NCBI RefSeq assembly: GCF_009720865.1
Contig: NZ_WNLA01000008.1
Span: 124,001 to 188,000 of the forward strand
Reading direction: 5' to 3'
DNA: 64,000 bases
Origin: Pseudoduganella ginsengisoli
GTDB taxonomy: Bacteria > Pseudomonadota > Gammaproteobacteria > Burkholderiales > Burkholderiaceae_D
Shown one piece after another: positions 24,651 to 33,923 of the stretch. The first letter of the stretch is position 1. Each line of letters starts with the position of its first letter. Made by a program: the position numbers and the translations under genes. The notes under the pieces were generated by a model. That model was not told where the DNA came from. It searched no databases and worked only from the letters and a program-made list of their open reading frames with translations.

Positions 24651-24747
24651 TCGTCATTCCCGCGCATGCGGGAATCCATAGGCCGCATCCGGAGTTGCTC
24701 AGCATGGATCGCCGCGGGGCCGCCCAGGCATTCGCGGGGATGACGAG
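24651..24747. repeat. REP-like palindromic element, intergenic copy
   Basis: The left arm GTCATTCCCGC carries its own hairpin (TTCCCGC-GCAT-GCGGGAA, 24657-24674). The right arm ends in GCGGGGATGACG. The outer ends pair. It shares its ends with the copy inside the AttH-like gene (4619-4697). It fills the space between aroC and the MFS gene. Confidence 0.8.
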
Positions 24748-24752
24748 GCCAT

Positions 24753-25904
24753 ATGCCCACCCAGTTCTTCAATTACTCCGCCTTCCTTTTCTTCTACTAT
24801 GCCCACGCGGGCACGTTCTCCAGCTATGCCAGCCTGTTTTATGCCGACAAAGGCATGACAGTGGCGCAGATCGGCGTGCTGATGGCGCTGATCCAGGTTA
24901 TGCGGATCGTTGGCCCCAATCTGTGGGGCTGGGTCGCCGATCACAGCGAACACCGCGTGCGCGTGCTGCGCATCACGGGGCTGGCCGCCATGGCGGCATT
25001 TTCCGGCTTCTTTATCGGCACGGATTTTGCGCATTTCTTTGTGGCGATGGTGGTGCTGAATTTATTCACCAGTGCGCAGGGACCGCTGTGCGAAGCGCTG
25101 ATGCTGTCGGAAATGCGCGGCGACATGACGTATTACGGCCGGATCCGCCTGTGGGGCTCCATCGGCTTTATCGTCATGATGATGGCGACGGCCTATGTGC
25201 TGGACTGGTTCGGCACCGGTGCGCTGCCCTGGTCGGCCGGCGCGCTGCTGCTGTGCACGTGGATGGCGGCGCTGCGGCTGCGCGACGTGCCGCGCCAGCC
25301 GCACAAGGGTCCGCCGCCCGCGCTGCTGTCCGTGCTGCGCCGGCGCGAAGTCATCGCATTCTTTGTGTCGTCGGCGCTGATGATTGCGGCCCACATGGCG
25401 CTGTACACGTTTTATTCACTGTATCTGGCGCGGCATGGCTACAGCAAGACACTGATCGGCGCCATGTGGTCGCTGGGGGTGGTGGCCGAAGTGGTCCTGT
25501 TTTATTTGCAGGGGCCGCTGCTGAAACGGTGGGGCGCGCGCCGCCTGCTGATGGTCACCTTTATTGCGGGCGCCGTGCGCTTTGCCGTGATCGGCGCCGG
25601 TGCGCAATGGATCGCCGCGCTGATCGCTGCGCAAGTGCTGCATGCGGCCACGTTTGCGCTGCACCACTCATCGAGCGTGCTGGCCATGCAGCGCTGGTTT
25701 GCCGGGCCATTGCAGGCAAGGGGACAGGCGCTGTATATCAGCCTGTCGTATGGCATCGGCGGTTCGCTGGCAGGCGTGGCGCTGTCGCGCTGCTGGGAGC
25801 GCTTTGGCGCGGAATCGGTGTATTTCGTGGCGGCGGGGCTGTGTGCCGCGGCGGGGATCGTGTCGGCGCTATCGTTCCACTGGCAGCGGACCGATCAGCG
25901 TTAA
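24753..25904 (+). CDS. MFS transporter, HcaT/LacY-like (MFS_1_like)
   Basis: A 383-aa protein with about 12 helices. The opening FNYSAFLFFYYAHAGTFSSYASLFYADKGM and the later GWVADHSEHRVRVLR loop match the phenylpropionate permease-like (HcaT, PPP family) branch of the major facilitator superfamily. The substrate is not predictable. It stands downstream of aroC and the REP element on the same strand, and is convergent with the HDOD gene with only 10 bp between the stops. Confidence 0.85.
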   Translation: MPTQFFNYSAFLFFYYAHAGTFSSYASLFYADKGMTVAQIGVLMALIQVMRIVGPNLWGWVADHSEHRVRVLRITGLAAMAAFSGFFIGTDFAHFFVAMVVLNLFTSAQGPLCEALMLSEMRGDMTYYGRIRLWGSIGFIVMMMATAYVLDWFGTGALPWSAGALLLCTWMAALRLRDVPRQPHKGPPPALLSVLRRREVIAFFVSSALMIAAHMALYTFYSLYLARHGYSKTLIGAMWSLGVVAEVVLFYLQGPLLKRWGARRLLMVTFIAGAVRFAVIGAGAQWIAALIAAQVLHAATFALHHSSSVLAMQRWFAGPLQARGQALYISLSYGIGGSLAGVALSRCWERFGAESVYFVAAGLCAAAGIVSALSFHWQRTDQR

Positions 25905-25914
25905 ATAGCGTTCA

Positions 25915-27411
25915 TTACGCTACCTTGTTGCCGCCGACGGTTTCCAGCTGATGGCGGCGTTCGATGGCTTTGACGACCATCGCACGGATATCGTTGAGCA
26001 GCGTGAATTCCGTCTGGCTCAATTGAATCGGCGGGAACGATTCATCCCAGTCGCCATACAGGAAGCCGGCCGGCTGCGCATTGGCCAGCAGCGGCAGCAC
26101 GACGAAACTGCGTGCTTCGCTCAGCGTGTCGCGCCACCAGCCCGGCAGCTTGGCGGCAAACTTCGGATCCCTGGCGTTTTCAATGAAAATCACGCGGTCG
26201 CTGTTGAGCGCTGCATGGAACACGTTCGGCTCATAGGCGTCGGAAAATGTCATTTCCGCCAGCCGTTCGCGCACGCCGTCGCCAAAGCTCATGCGGGCGG
26301 TGTAGCAGCTTTCGCGGCGGTTGCGGACAAACGCCACGGCGCGCGAAAATTCCAGCCCCTGGTAGATGGTTTCCAGCGCAATCGACACCATCTGGCCCGG
26401 CATGGCCGTGGCTGCGATGTCGCGCATGTCGTTCAAGCCGCTTTGCAGGATCTTGATGCCTTCGGCGCGCTGGCGTGTTTTCGCCAGCGCCTTGGCGCGG
26501 CGCTCGGCCGGCTTGGACAGCGGCGCGATGGTCAAATCCGCTGCCGCCACGGCTTTGGCTTTTTCGATGGCCGCATCCATTTGTTCGGGATCGACGCCCA
26601 GCATGGCGGAGTAGCTGGCGGTAATGCGCCTGACTTCTTCGGCGCCCGCCGCATCGTCATTCCACAGCGATTCCGCGCATTGCGCAGCCATCGTCGACAG
26701 GCCGGCAATCCAGTCGGAAGCCGACACTTCCTGTCCTTCTTCCATCGGCCCTAGTTTGCGCATGCCGTTTTGCAGGTTTTTCGGCAAACCCCAGTGCGCG
26801 GCGGCGGCGCTGCCCACTTCTTCCAGGGTCAGGCCCAGCACATCGGGCGCCGCATCATCTTCACGGCCTTCGCCGCCTTGCTGGCGCATCAATTCCCAGC
26901 GCTCGGGCATGTAGAACGTGATCATCATGCGGCCCAAGGTGTGCAGCATCGAGCACACGACAGCTTCTTCCGCGTGGATCGACGACGCGCTTTCCGCCAC
27001 TTGCTGCGCCACCATGCCGGCCAGTACGGCCTTTTCCATTTCAACGTGGGCCACGCCGTGGTTGGGCGACGTGCTGGTCATTTCTTCGACCATCTTCAAG
27101 CCCAGCGCCAGGTGGCCAATGGCATCGGTGCCCAGCACCAGCACGGCTTTGGACACGGTATTGACGTGCTGCCCAAACGATGAATACATGCCGCTATTGG
27201 CCAGGCGCAGCACTTTTTGCGTCAGGACCGGGTCCGACAGCACGGTGCGCGTCATGTTGAATTCCACGTCATCTTCGCCGCGCATGGCGGACAGGATGGC
27301 GGTAATGGCTTTGGCGAAGCCCGGCATGTCGCCTTGCATGCGGGTGCGGTCCCACAGCAGGGCAAGGGTCTTGCTGCCGTCGGCTTTGCTGCTGGCGCCG
27401 GTCTGGCTCAT
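25915..27411 (-). CDS. HDOD domain signalling protein with GAF-like C-terminus
   Basis: A 498-aa protein. An HDOD domain, a non-catalytic relative of HD phosphohydrolases, covers about 25-225 (MPGFAKAITAILSAM, then LRLANSGMYSS and SMLHTLGRMMI). The C-terminal part (about 325-490) looks like a GAF domain (FVVLPLLANAQPAGFLYGDW). HDOD proteins act in signal transduction, often with c-di-GMP proteins. Its start overlaps the stop of the GGDEF-EAL gene (27408-27411, ATGA), so the pair is co-translated and probably works together. Confidence 0.85.
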   Translation of the reverse strand: MSQTGASSKADGSKTLALLWDRTRMQGDMPGFAKAITAILSAMRGEDDVEFNMTRTVLSDPVLTQKVLRLANSGMYSSFGQHVNTVSKAVLVLGTDAIGHLALGLKMVEEMTSTSPNHGVAHVEMEKAVLAGMVAQQVAESASSIHAEEAVVCSMLHTLGRMMITFYMPERWELMRQQGGEGREDDAAPDVLGLTLEEVGSAAAAHWGLPKNLQNGMRKLGPMEEGQEVSASDWIAGLSTMAAQCAESLWNDDAAGAEEVRRITASYSAMLGVDPEQMDAAIEKAKAVAAADLTIAPLSKPAERRAKALAKTRQRAEGIKILQSGLNDMRDIAATAMPGQMVSIALETIYQGLEFSRAVAFVRNRRESCYTARMSFGDGVRERLAEMTFSDAYEPNVFHAALNSDRVIFIENARDPKFAAKLPGWWRDTLSEARSFVVLPLLANAQPAGFLYGDWDESFPPIQLSQTEFTLLNDIRAMVVKAIERRHQLETVGGNKVA

Positions 27412-29141
27412 GCGCCCACCTGCCGCAATTCGCCCGGCATCAGATTCGCGTACGTGCGCTCATTGAGCGCCGCAATGGCGGTCGCGGCAGCCATGGGCTT
27501 GCCGGTCAGGTAACCCTGGATGTATTTGCAGCCGCGCTGCGCCATGTAGGCCAGCTGTTCATCGGTTTCCACACCTTCCGCGACCACGGACAAATCCAGG
27601 TGCTTGGCGAGATCGAGCACGGCGTTACAGATGGCGCCATCCTTTTGCGAACCCGGCAAGTCGCGGATAAAGGCGCGGTCGATTTTCAGGACGGAAATCG
27701 GGAAGCGTTTCAGGTAGGCCAGCGACGAATAACCAGTGCCAAAGTCGTCGATGGCGATGCGCGCTTTGCGCTCTGCCATTTTCGTCAAGATCGTCTCGGC
27801 ATGCGCCGGATCGATCATCAAAGTGCCTTCTGTAATCTCTAAAACCAATTGCTCACCAGGTAGGCCGGAAAACGCAATCGCGTCATCGAGCACGTCAAGG
27901 AATTTGTCATTTCGGAATTGCCGGGGGCTAATGTTAACAGAAATATACAAATTCCGCTTGGCAACTTCCTGGAATTGCTTCAGCTGGACGCAGGCCGACT
28001 TCAGCGCCCACGCGCCCAGCAGGTTGATCAAGCCATTGGTTTCCGCGATCGGCACGAACCGGGCCGGCGGCACCATGCCCAACGTCGGGTGTTTCCACCG
28101 CATCAGGGTTTCAAACCCTTCGATTTCCCGCGTGCGGGCATCGACGATGGGCTGGTAATACAGTAAAAACTCGCCTTCGCGCACGGCCGAGAACATGGCC
28201 GCTTCCAGTGAAATATCGTGTTCCGGCGGACCGCTGTGCTGCGGGTTATACACGACTGCGCGGGCCTTGCCCGTGATTTTTGCGCGCGACAGCGCGGCAT
28301 CGGCCATCGCCACCAGCCGCACTTCATCTTCCGCGTGCTGCGGGTAGACGGCGACGCCGGCCGAGGCGCCGATATAAATCGTATGGCCTTCGATTTCAAA
28401 CGGCGCCTGCAGCGTGGCCAGCAGGCGGCCCGTTACCAGCTTGATTTGCGCTTCCGTATACGTGCCGGGTAGAACCGCGACGAATTCATCGCCGCCCACG
28501 CGGGCCAGCGTATCGCTGTCGCGCAGGGTTTTACGCAAGCGGGCGGCAGCCATGCGCAGCACGGCGTCGCCGACCGGGTGCCCGAGGCCGTCGTTGACTT
28601 TTTTGAACGCGTCGAGGCCGATAGAGGCCACGGCAAAACCCTGGCCGGAGCGGCGGGCTTGCGCGATGGTCATGCGGATGCGGTCGGCCAGCAGCAGGCG
28701 GTTAGGCAGTTCCGTCAGCGCATCGTGCGTGGCCATGTGGCGCAAACGCTCTTCCGTCGCGTGCTGCGCCGTCAAGTCGCGGCCGATGACGAGGAATTCC
28801 TGGCGTCCTTCGATGGCGAACAGTGAAATGCGCAATTCAAACCAGATATCGGTTTCGTGCGAGCGGAAACGGGCTTCCACGCGGCCGGCCACGCCTGTTT
28901 GCTGGACGTCGGCGAGGGCGGCGCGCAGTGGCGCCTGGTCGGGGTCATAGGCCAGCGCCGGCAACAGTTGTCCGTACAACGATGGCATTTCCGCCATCAA
29001 GCAGGCGCGGCGGTTGGCATATTCAATATGGCCCGACAGTTGCAGCCGGAATACGATGTCACCAGCCTCTTCTAGAAGGCTGTCCATGTCGTTTTTGCTG
29101 TCGCGTAGCGGCACGGTGGAAGGGCTGGGTAACATCGTCAC
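27408..29141 (-). CDS. PAS-GGDEF-EAL c-di-GMP protein
   Basis: A 577-aa protein: an N-terminal PAS-like sensor (about 18-130), GGDEF (about 140-300, intact GGDEF signature in ARVGGDEFVAVLPG) and EAL (about 315-565, with EGFETLMRW in place of EAL and an intact DDFGTGYSSLAYLKRF). Both cyclase and phosphodiesterase sites may work, although the Ala of EAL is Thr. No transmembrane helix is seen, so it is probably cytoplasmic. It is the first gene of the pair with the HDOD protein. Confidence 0.88.
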   Translation of the reverse strand: MTMLPSPSTVPLRDSKNDMDSLLEEAGDIVFRLQLSGHIEYANRRACLMAEMPSLYGQLLPALAYDPDQAPLRAALADVQQTGVAGRVEARFRSHETDIWFELRISLFAIEGRQEFLVIGRDLTAQHATEERLRHMATHDALTELPNRLLLADRIRMTIAQARRSGQGFAVASIGLDAFKKVNDGLGHPVGDAVLRMAAARLRKTLRDSDTLARVGGDEFVAVLPGTYTEAQIKLVTGRLLATLQAPFEIEGHTIYIGASAGVAVYPQHAEDEVRLVAMADAALSRAKITGKARAVVYNPQHSGPPEHDISLEAAMFSAVREGEFLLYYQPIVDARTREIEGFETLMRWKHPTLGMVPPARFVPIAETNGLINLLGAWALKSACVQLKQFQEVAKRNLYISVNISPRQFRNDKFLDVLDDAIAFSGLPGEQLVLEITEGTLMIDPAHAETILTKMAERKARIAIDDFGTGYSSLAYLKRFPISVLKIDRAFIRDLPGSQKDGAICNAVLDLAKHLDLSVVAEGVETDEQLAYMAQRGCKYIQGYLTGKPMAAATAIAALNERTYANLMPGELRQVGA

Positions 29142-29449
29142 GGTCTATTTTATTGAGGCGCGGGGTAAAGCAGAACGAAATGTATCACCGATGCGCCATT
29201 AAAAAAATGAAATATGACAACTTTTATCACGGTTTTTTGAAAAAAACGTGCCTTTTAACAAGGTTGATGCGAATAGGCGCAGTAAAACCGCATGGCTTTC
29301 CAACCATCAGGGTAGCAGATGGCAATCATGGTCGTACAGTAAGAGAAAATAATCTTCAGCACAATTCCTGCGGATAATTTATTCAAGCAAGTGCTTGTTG
29401 TTTTTCCGTGACCGCATTACGCTCGTGGAATGACTGTAAGGAGCGAGCC
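29142..29449. other. Divergent intergenic region with a candidate operator
   Basis: About 308 bp, AT-rich, between the GGDEF-EAL gene and the AidB-like gene. The clear element is the inverted repeat at 29384-29397, described separately. Nothing else recognised. Confidence 0.5.
29384..29397. promoter_or_regulatory. Inverted repeat, candidate TetR-type operator
   Basis: CAAGCA-AG-TGCTTG, two 6-bp arms around a 2-bp spacer, sits 52 bp before the AidB-like start. Size and position suit a TetR-family operator; such repeats are common before acyl-CoA dehydrogenase genes. No regulator gene is adjacent. Confidence 0.5.
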
Positions 29450-31150
29450 ATGCCAGTGACGGAAAATCCATTTGAAACACATCAAGTATTGAATCAGCCG
29501 GCGCCGTTCGGGAATGTCAATTTATATCTGGCAGATATTGCATTGCGCGAAGCGCTGGAACGGGAAGGCGGCGCTGCGGCACACACTGAATTAGTGGCGC
29601 TGGGAGAGCGATTGGGATTGGCGGAAACGCTGGATTTGGCGCGGTTAGCGAATGCCAATAAACCGGTTTTGCATCATTTCGACCGTACCGGCAAGCGCAT
29701 CGACCAGGTGGAATTCCATCCGGCCTGGCACCAGCTGATGCAAATGCTGATTGAACATGGCGCCCATGCGTCGGCATGGGATGGTGCGCCGGGCGCACAG
29801 GTGGCGCGGGCTGCGAAGTATCTGTTGTTTGGGCAGGTCGAAAATGGCGCCCAGTGTCCCGTGACGATGACGTATGCATCCGTCGCCGCGCTGCGCCATG
29901 CGGCGCCGGCGCTGGCGCAGCAGTGGCTGCCGAAAATCCTGTCGCGCGACTATGACCCGCGCCCGCTGCCGATTGCGCAAAAGCGCGGCGCGCTGATCGG
30001 CATGGGCATGACAGAAAAGCAGGGCGGTTCCGACGTGCGGGCCAATACCACACGGGCCGAACCAGTGCTGCCTTCGGAAGCGCAATCCGTGTTTGGCGCG
30101 GAGGCCGGCGGCGTGTACCGCATCGTCGGCCATAAATGGTTTTATTCGGCGCCGCAGTGCGATGCGCACCTGGTACTGGCGCAGACGGAAGAGGGCACCA
30201 GTGCAGGCTTGAGCTGCTTCCTGGTGCCTGGCTACCTGCCCGATGGCAGCCGCAACCAGGTGCGGGTGCAGCGCCTCAAGGATAAATTGGGCAATTGCTC
30301 GAACGCGTCGTCCGAGGTGGAGTTTACCGGCGCCTATGGCTGGCTGGTAGGGCAGGCCGGGCGCGGCATCCCGACCATTTTGGACATGGCCAGCCTGACG
30401 CGCCTCGATTGCGTGATTGGCAGCGCAGCCACCATGCGTTCCGCGCTGACGCACGTGCTGCACCACGCGCGCCGGCGCACGGCGTTTGGCAAGCCGCTGT
30501 CGGAACAGCCGTTGATGCAAAACGTGCTGGCGGACCTGGCGCTGGAATCGGAAGCGGCAACGGTATTGGCCATGCGCCTGGCGCGCTGCTTTGACCATCC
30601 CGGCAATCCGCAGGAAACGCTGCTGGGGCGCATCCTGACGCCGGCCGGCAAGTACTGGGTGTGCAAGCGCGGTCCCGCGTTTGGCGCGGAAGCGATGGAA
30701 GTCATCGGCGGCAGCGGCTATGTCGAAGAAAGCCCGCTGGCGCGCATGTACCGTGATTTCCCCGTGAATTCGATCTGGGAAGGTTCCGGCAACATTATGT
30801 GCCTGGATTTGCTGCGCGCCTTTGGCAAGAGCCCGGCGGCCGGCGACGCGCTGGCGGCGGAACTGGCGCTGGCGGGCGGCGGCAATGCGCATTTCGATGG
30901 CTACCGTGCAGCGCTGCTGGCCGATGTGCGTGCAATGGCAGGGCAGGCGCCGGATGAATTCGGCGCACGCGTGCTGGCCGAGCGCATCGTGCTGGCCGTA
31001 CAGGCGGCTTTGCTGCTGCGCCACGCGCCGCGCGCAGTCAGCGAGGCGTTTATTGCATCGCGCATTGACCGCGAGCCGGGCGGGGCGTTCGGGCGGCTGC
31101 CGGCGGGAACCGATTGCGCAGCCATCCTGGCGCGCGCACTGCCGCAGTAA
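29450..31150 (+). CDS. AidB-like acyl-CoA dehydrogenase family protein
   Basis: A 566-aa flavoprotein of the acyl-CoA dehydrogenase superfamily, closest in shape to AidB (E. coli AidB is 541 aa). The ATG at 29450 has TAAGGAG upstream, and the N-terminus HQVLNQPAPFGNVNLYLAD is AidB-like. MGMTEKQGGSDVRAN (about 184-198) is the FAD-contact segment, AEAMEVIGGSGYVEES and YRDFPVNSIWEGSGN (about 415-450) the C-terminal catalytic region. AidB is induced by alkylating stress and binds DNA; this one could instead act on a branched acyl-CoA. Confidence 0.88.
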   Translation: MPVTENPFETHQVLNQPAPFGNVNLYLADIALREALEREGGAAAHTELVALGERLGLAETLDLARLANANKPVLHHFDRTGKRIDQVEFHPAWHQLMQMLIEHGAHASAWDGAPGAQVARAAKYLLFGQVENGAQCPVTMTYASVAALRHAAPALAQQWLPKILSRDYDPRPLPIAQKRGALIGMGMTEKQGGSDVRANTTRAEPVLPSEAQSVFGAEAGGVYRIVGHKWFYSAPQCDAHLVLAQTEEGTSAGLSCFLVPGYLPDGSRNQVRVQRLKDKLGNCSNASSEVEFTGAYGWLVGQAGRGIPTILDMASLTRLDCVIGSAATMRSALTHVLHHARRRTAFGKPLSEQPLMQNVLADLALESEAATVLAMRLARCFDHPGNPQETLLGRILTPAGKYWVCKRGPAFGAEAMEVIGGSGYVEESPLARMYRDFPVNSIWEGSGNIMCLDLLRAFGKSPAAGDALAAELALAGGGNAHFDGYRAALLADVRAMAGQAPDEFGARVLAERIVLAVQAALLLRHAPRAVSEAFIASRIDREPGGAFGRLPAGTDCAAILARALPQ

Positions 31151-31170
31151 TTAATTCGCGAAAAACATTC

Positions 31171-31191
31171 CCCAGCCCGCGCCGGGCTGGG
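31171..31191. terminator. Strong hairpin after the AidB-like gene
   Basis: A perfect 9-bp stem CCCAGCCCG / CGGGCTGGG with a 3-nt loop, 20 bp after the stop. No T-run follows on the plus strand, so it is a terminator-like hairpin and not a classic intrinsic terminator. Confidence 0.55.
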
Positions 31192-31274
31192 ATAATGCCG
31201 GGTATAAGCATTTCTATATTGACATGGGTGCCGGGCGTACAGGCCGGGCATCCTCTGATCACAGGTTCCCCGAC

Positions 31275-31925
31275 ATGAAACAAGATCCGCGCTTTCCCAA
31301 CCTCTACATCACCAACCACCCGCTGATCCAGCACAAGCTCAGCCACATGCGCGACAAGGCCACGTCGACGCGCACCTTCCGCGACTTGCTGAAGGAAATC
31401 ACGCTGCTGATGGGGTATGAAATCACCCGCGACTTGCCGCTGACCACCCGCGAAATCGAAACGCCGCTGATGACGATCCAGGCGCCCGTGATTGCGGGCC
31501 GCAAGCTGGCCATCATTCCCGTGCTGCGCGCCGGTATCGGCATGAGCGATGGCTTGCTGGACCTGGTGCCGTCGGCCCGCGTGGGCCACATCGGCGTGTT
31601 CCGCGACCCGGAAACCCACCAGCCGGTGGAATACCTGGTGCGGTTGCCGGACCTGGAAGAGCGCATGTTCATCCTGTGCGACCCGATGGTGGCGACCGGC
31701 AATTCGGCCGTGCACGCGGTTGACGTGCTGAAAAAGCGCGGCGTGGCTGATGACCAGATCATTTTCCTGTCGCTGGTGGCGGCGCCGGAAGGCATCACGG
31801 TGTTCCAGAACGCACATCCAGGCGTGAAAATTTACTGCGCGTCGCTGGATTCGCACCTGAACGACCACGCCTACATTGTTCCCGGCCTGGGCGACGCGGG
31901 CGACCGCATTTTCGGCACCAAGTAA
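31275..31925 (+). CDS. upp: Uracil phosphoribosyltransferase
   Basis: A 216-aa pyrimidine-salvage enzyme that makes UMP from uracil and PRPP. It starts with the family N-terminus [19 protein letters not shown]; the PRPP-binding loop is [16 protein letters not shown] near residues 133-148, and the uracil-binding C-terminus [17 protein letters not shown] is complete. The ATG at 31275 is preferred to an upstream in-frame ATG. The Hpt gene follows 3 bp after the stop. Confidence 0.95.
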   Translation: MKQDPRFPNLYITNHPLIQHKLSHMRDKATSTRTFRDLLKEITLLMGYEITRDLPLTTREIETPLMTIQAPVIAGRKLAIIPVLRAGIGMSDGLLDLVPSARVGHIGVFRDPETHQPVEYLVRLPDLEERMFILCDPMVATGNSAVHAVDVLKKRGVADDQIIFLSLVAAPEGITVFQNAHPGVKIYCASLDSHLNDHAYIVPGLGDAGDRIFGTK

Positions 31926-31928
31926 ATC

Positions 31929-32291
31929 ATGGCCACTGTCCAGGATCCACATTTCCGCGACCGCCTGAACGCGCTGTCAGAGAAATACGGGGCGACGATT
32001 CCCGGTACGATGGCAGCGATTTCCGCAGCGCTGTCGTATTGCTGCAACGCGGACGCGGATGAGCAATCATTGCATAAACTGCATGAATTACTGCACGGCG
32101 TGGCTGGTTCGGCAGCAACTTTTGGTTATCCTGTGCTGGGAACCGAAGCCCGCCGCCTGGAGCAGGAAGTCCGGCCATTACTGGGGAAACGCCCGGTCGA
32201 CGTGGTTCACTGGCAGCAGTTGGCGGCGATGATTTCGCAGTACTTGTCCTGGGCAGCCATTGACCCGAAGGCGGCGGAATATCGTGTTTGA
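31929..32291 (+). CDS. Hpt phosphotransfer domain protein
   Basis: A 120-aa helical protein. KLHELLHGVAGSAATFG at about 50-66 carries the phospho-accepting His in the HGVAGSA motif of histidine phosphotransfer (Hpt) domains. Stand-alone Hpt proteins shuttle phosphate between hybrid kinases and response regulators. It is in an operon with upp, an unusual pairing; no hybrid kinase is in the window. Confidence 0.8.
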   Translation: MATVQDPHFRDRLNALSEKYGATIPGTMAAISAALSYCCNADADEQSLHKLHELLHGVAGSAATFGYPVLGTEARRLEQEVRPLLGKRPVDVVHWQQLAAMISQYLSWAAIDPKAAEYRV

Positions 32292-32437
32292 GAGCGTTAG
32301 CTCGACACGCACGAATGATATTCCTCAACCCTCTTCTTAAAATTTTGTCTATAGTGGCATCCATGCCGCGCGAAACACGTGCTCGGACGACGAGACAACG
32401 CAATAACGTCACTCCCTGCATTTATTTTCGTGGAAAC

Positions 32438-32465
32438 GGGACAACCCCGTTTTATTCGGTATAAT
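32438..32465 (+). promoter_or_regulatory. Sigma-70-type promoter of the cold shock gene
   Basis: A perfect TATAAT at 32460-32465 with GGGACA at 32438-32443 and a 16-bp spacer. Transcription would start near 32472, leaving a 5' leader of about 90 nt before the cold shock ORF, in keeping with leader control in csp genes. Confidence 0.65.
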
Positions 32466-32563
32466 GCGGGATCGTTAGATTCAGAGTACTGCAGCTTGGC
32501 TGGCTTACTTGCTTCAAACGATATCACGGGCGCAAGCCCAATTTAACTGAAATAGGAATTGTA

Positions 32564-32767
32564 ATGGCAACTGGTATCGTAAAATGGTTCAATGATTCGA
32601 AGGGTTTTGGCTTCATCACCCCTGACGAAGGCGGCGAAGATCTGTTCGCTCACTTCTCGGCGATCCAAACTCAAGGCTTCAAATCGCTGCAAGAGAACCA
32701 GCGCGTATCGTTCGACGTAACCGCTGGCCCAAAAGGCAAGCAAGCATCGAACATCCAACCTCTGTAA
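32564..32767 (+). CDS. cspA: Cold shock protein (CspA family)
   Basis: A 67-aa single cold-shock domain. [17 protein letters not shown] (about 8-24) contains RNP1 and [12 protein letters not shown]2. It binds single-stranded RNA and DNA and melts mRNA structure. The gene has its own promoter, a long leader and a strong terminator, so it is monocistronic. Confidence 0.95.
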   Translation: MATGIVKWFNDSKGFGFITPDEGGEDLFAHFSAIQTQGFKSLQENQRVSFDVTAGPKGKQASNIQPL

Positions 32768-32791
32768 TACAGGGCTGGATCCAACGATAAG

Positions 32792-32821
32792 AAAAATCCT
32801 CGGTCTACGAGGATTTTTTTT
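32792..32821 (+). terminator. Intrinsic terminator of the cold shock gene
   Basis: Stem AATCCTCG / CGAGGATT with the 5-nt loop GTCTA, followed by a run of T to 32821. It begins 25 bp after the stop codon. Confidence 0.92.
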
Positions 32822-32863
32822 CGCCTGTAGCTTTCGCTACAGGCATGTGAAATACCCGATTAG

Positions 32864-33772
32864 TTAGGTGGCTTTGCGCCAGTACCCCGGTTGCGAGTAC
32901 GAGCGGCGCAGGAAGTCTACAAACGCCCGTATCCGCAGCGGCAAGTGGTTGCGCTGGGCAAATACCGCATAAATGTCATTGCCTGGCGCGGCATGCTGTT
33001 CCAGCACCGGCACCAAGCGGCCGGCCTCCAGGTCGGCGCCCACTTCCCACATCGAACGCCACGCCAGCCCCTTACCCTGCAAGACCCACTCGTGCAGCAC
33101 GGCGCCGTCATTGCAGCCCATGTTGCCCGACACTTTCATCGTGATGATTTTGCCATCGACCTTGAAGGTCCAGCCGCGCTGGCTGCCGTCGCTGCTGATG
33201 GCCAGGCAATTGTGCTTGGCCAGGTCGTCCAGCGTGGTCGGCGTGCCATGGCGTTTCAGGTAAGCGGGGGTGGCGACAATGACGCGGTGATTGTCCGCCA
33301 GCTTCACGCCCACCAGGCTGGAATCCTGCAGCGACGCGATACGGATCGCCACGTCAACGCCTTCACCGATCAAGTCCACCACGCGGTCGGACAGGTTCAG
33401 CGTGGCGCGCACGTCGCGGTGTTCAGCGAGGAACGACGGCAGCAGCGGCGCCACGTGCTGGCGGCCAAAACCGGCCGGCGCCGACACCAGCAAGTGGCCT
33501 GTTGCGCGCGCGCTGCGTTCGGCCACGGCCGCTTCCGCGTCTTCCAGTTCCGTCAAAATGCGCTGGCAATCTTCCAGGAATGCGGCGCCTTCGTTGGTCA
33601 GGGCCAGTTTGCGCGTGGTGCGCTGCAACAGTTTAACCCCCAGCCGCTGCTCCAGTGCATCAAGCCGGCGCCCAATAACGGCGGGCGCTATGCCTTCCGC
33701 GCGGGCTGCGGCAGACAGGCTGCCCTTGGCGACAACATCGACGAACGTGGAGATTTGCCTGAACTGCCCCAT
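32864..33772 (-). CDS. LysR-family transcriptional regulator
   Basis: A 302-aa LysR regulator: an N-terminal winged helix (about 1-60, with FVDVVAKGSLSAAARAEGIAPAVIGRRLDALEQRLG), a linker helix, and a periplasmic-binding-protein-like effector domain (about 90-295). It is divergent from malate synthase with 151 bp between the starts, but regulation of aceB by it is only a positional guess; its effector is unknown. It ends 42 bp from the cold shock terminator. Confidence 0.9.
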   Translation of the reverse strand: MGQFRQISTFVDVVAKGSLSAAARAEGIAPAVIGRRLDALEQRLGVKLLQRTTRKLALTNEGAAFLEDCQRILTELEDAEAAVAERSARATGHLLVSAPAGFGRQHVAPLLPSFLAEHRDVRATLNLSDRVVDLIGEGVDVAIRIASLQDSSLVGVKLADNHRVIVATPAYLKRHGTPTTLDDLAKHNCLAISSDGSQRGWTFKVDGKIITMKVSGNMGCNDGAVLHEWVLQGKGLAWRSMWEVGADLEAGRLVPVLEQHAAPGNDIYAVFAQRNHLPLRIRAFVDFLRRSYSQPGYWRKAT

Positions 33773-33923
33773 TCAACTGCTCCTTTTGATTTGTGCAAAA
33801 AACGCATAGATGATGTGATTTTTAGTCTTGTTTCCATAACTTATTAGTGAATATACTGCAAAAACGATGTGGGCGTAAAAGCCTATACTGAGGATTCCAT
33901 CAATACGAAAGAACGGAGATCAC

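Noticed and set aside
23437..24705. A 422-codon minus-strand frame opposite aroC
   Set aside because: A shadow of chorismate synthase; its N-terminus is a translated REP element (IPACAGMT).
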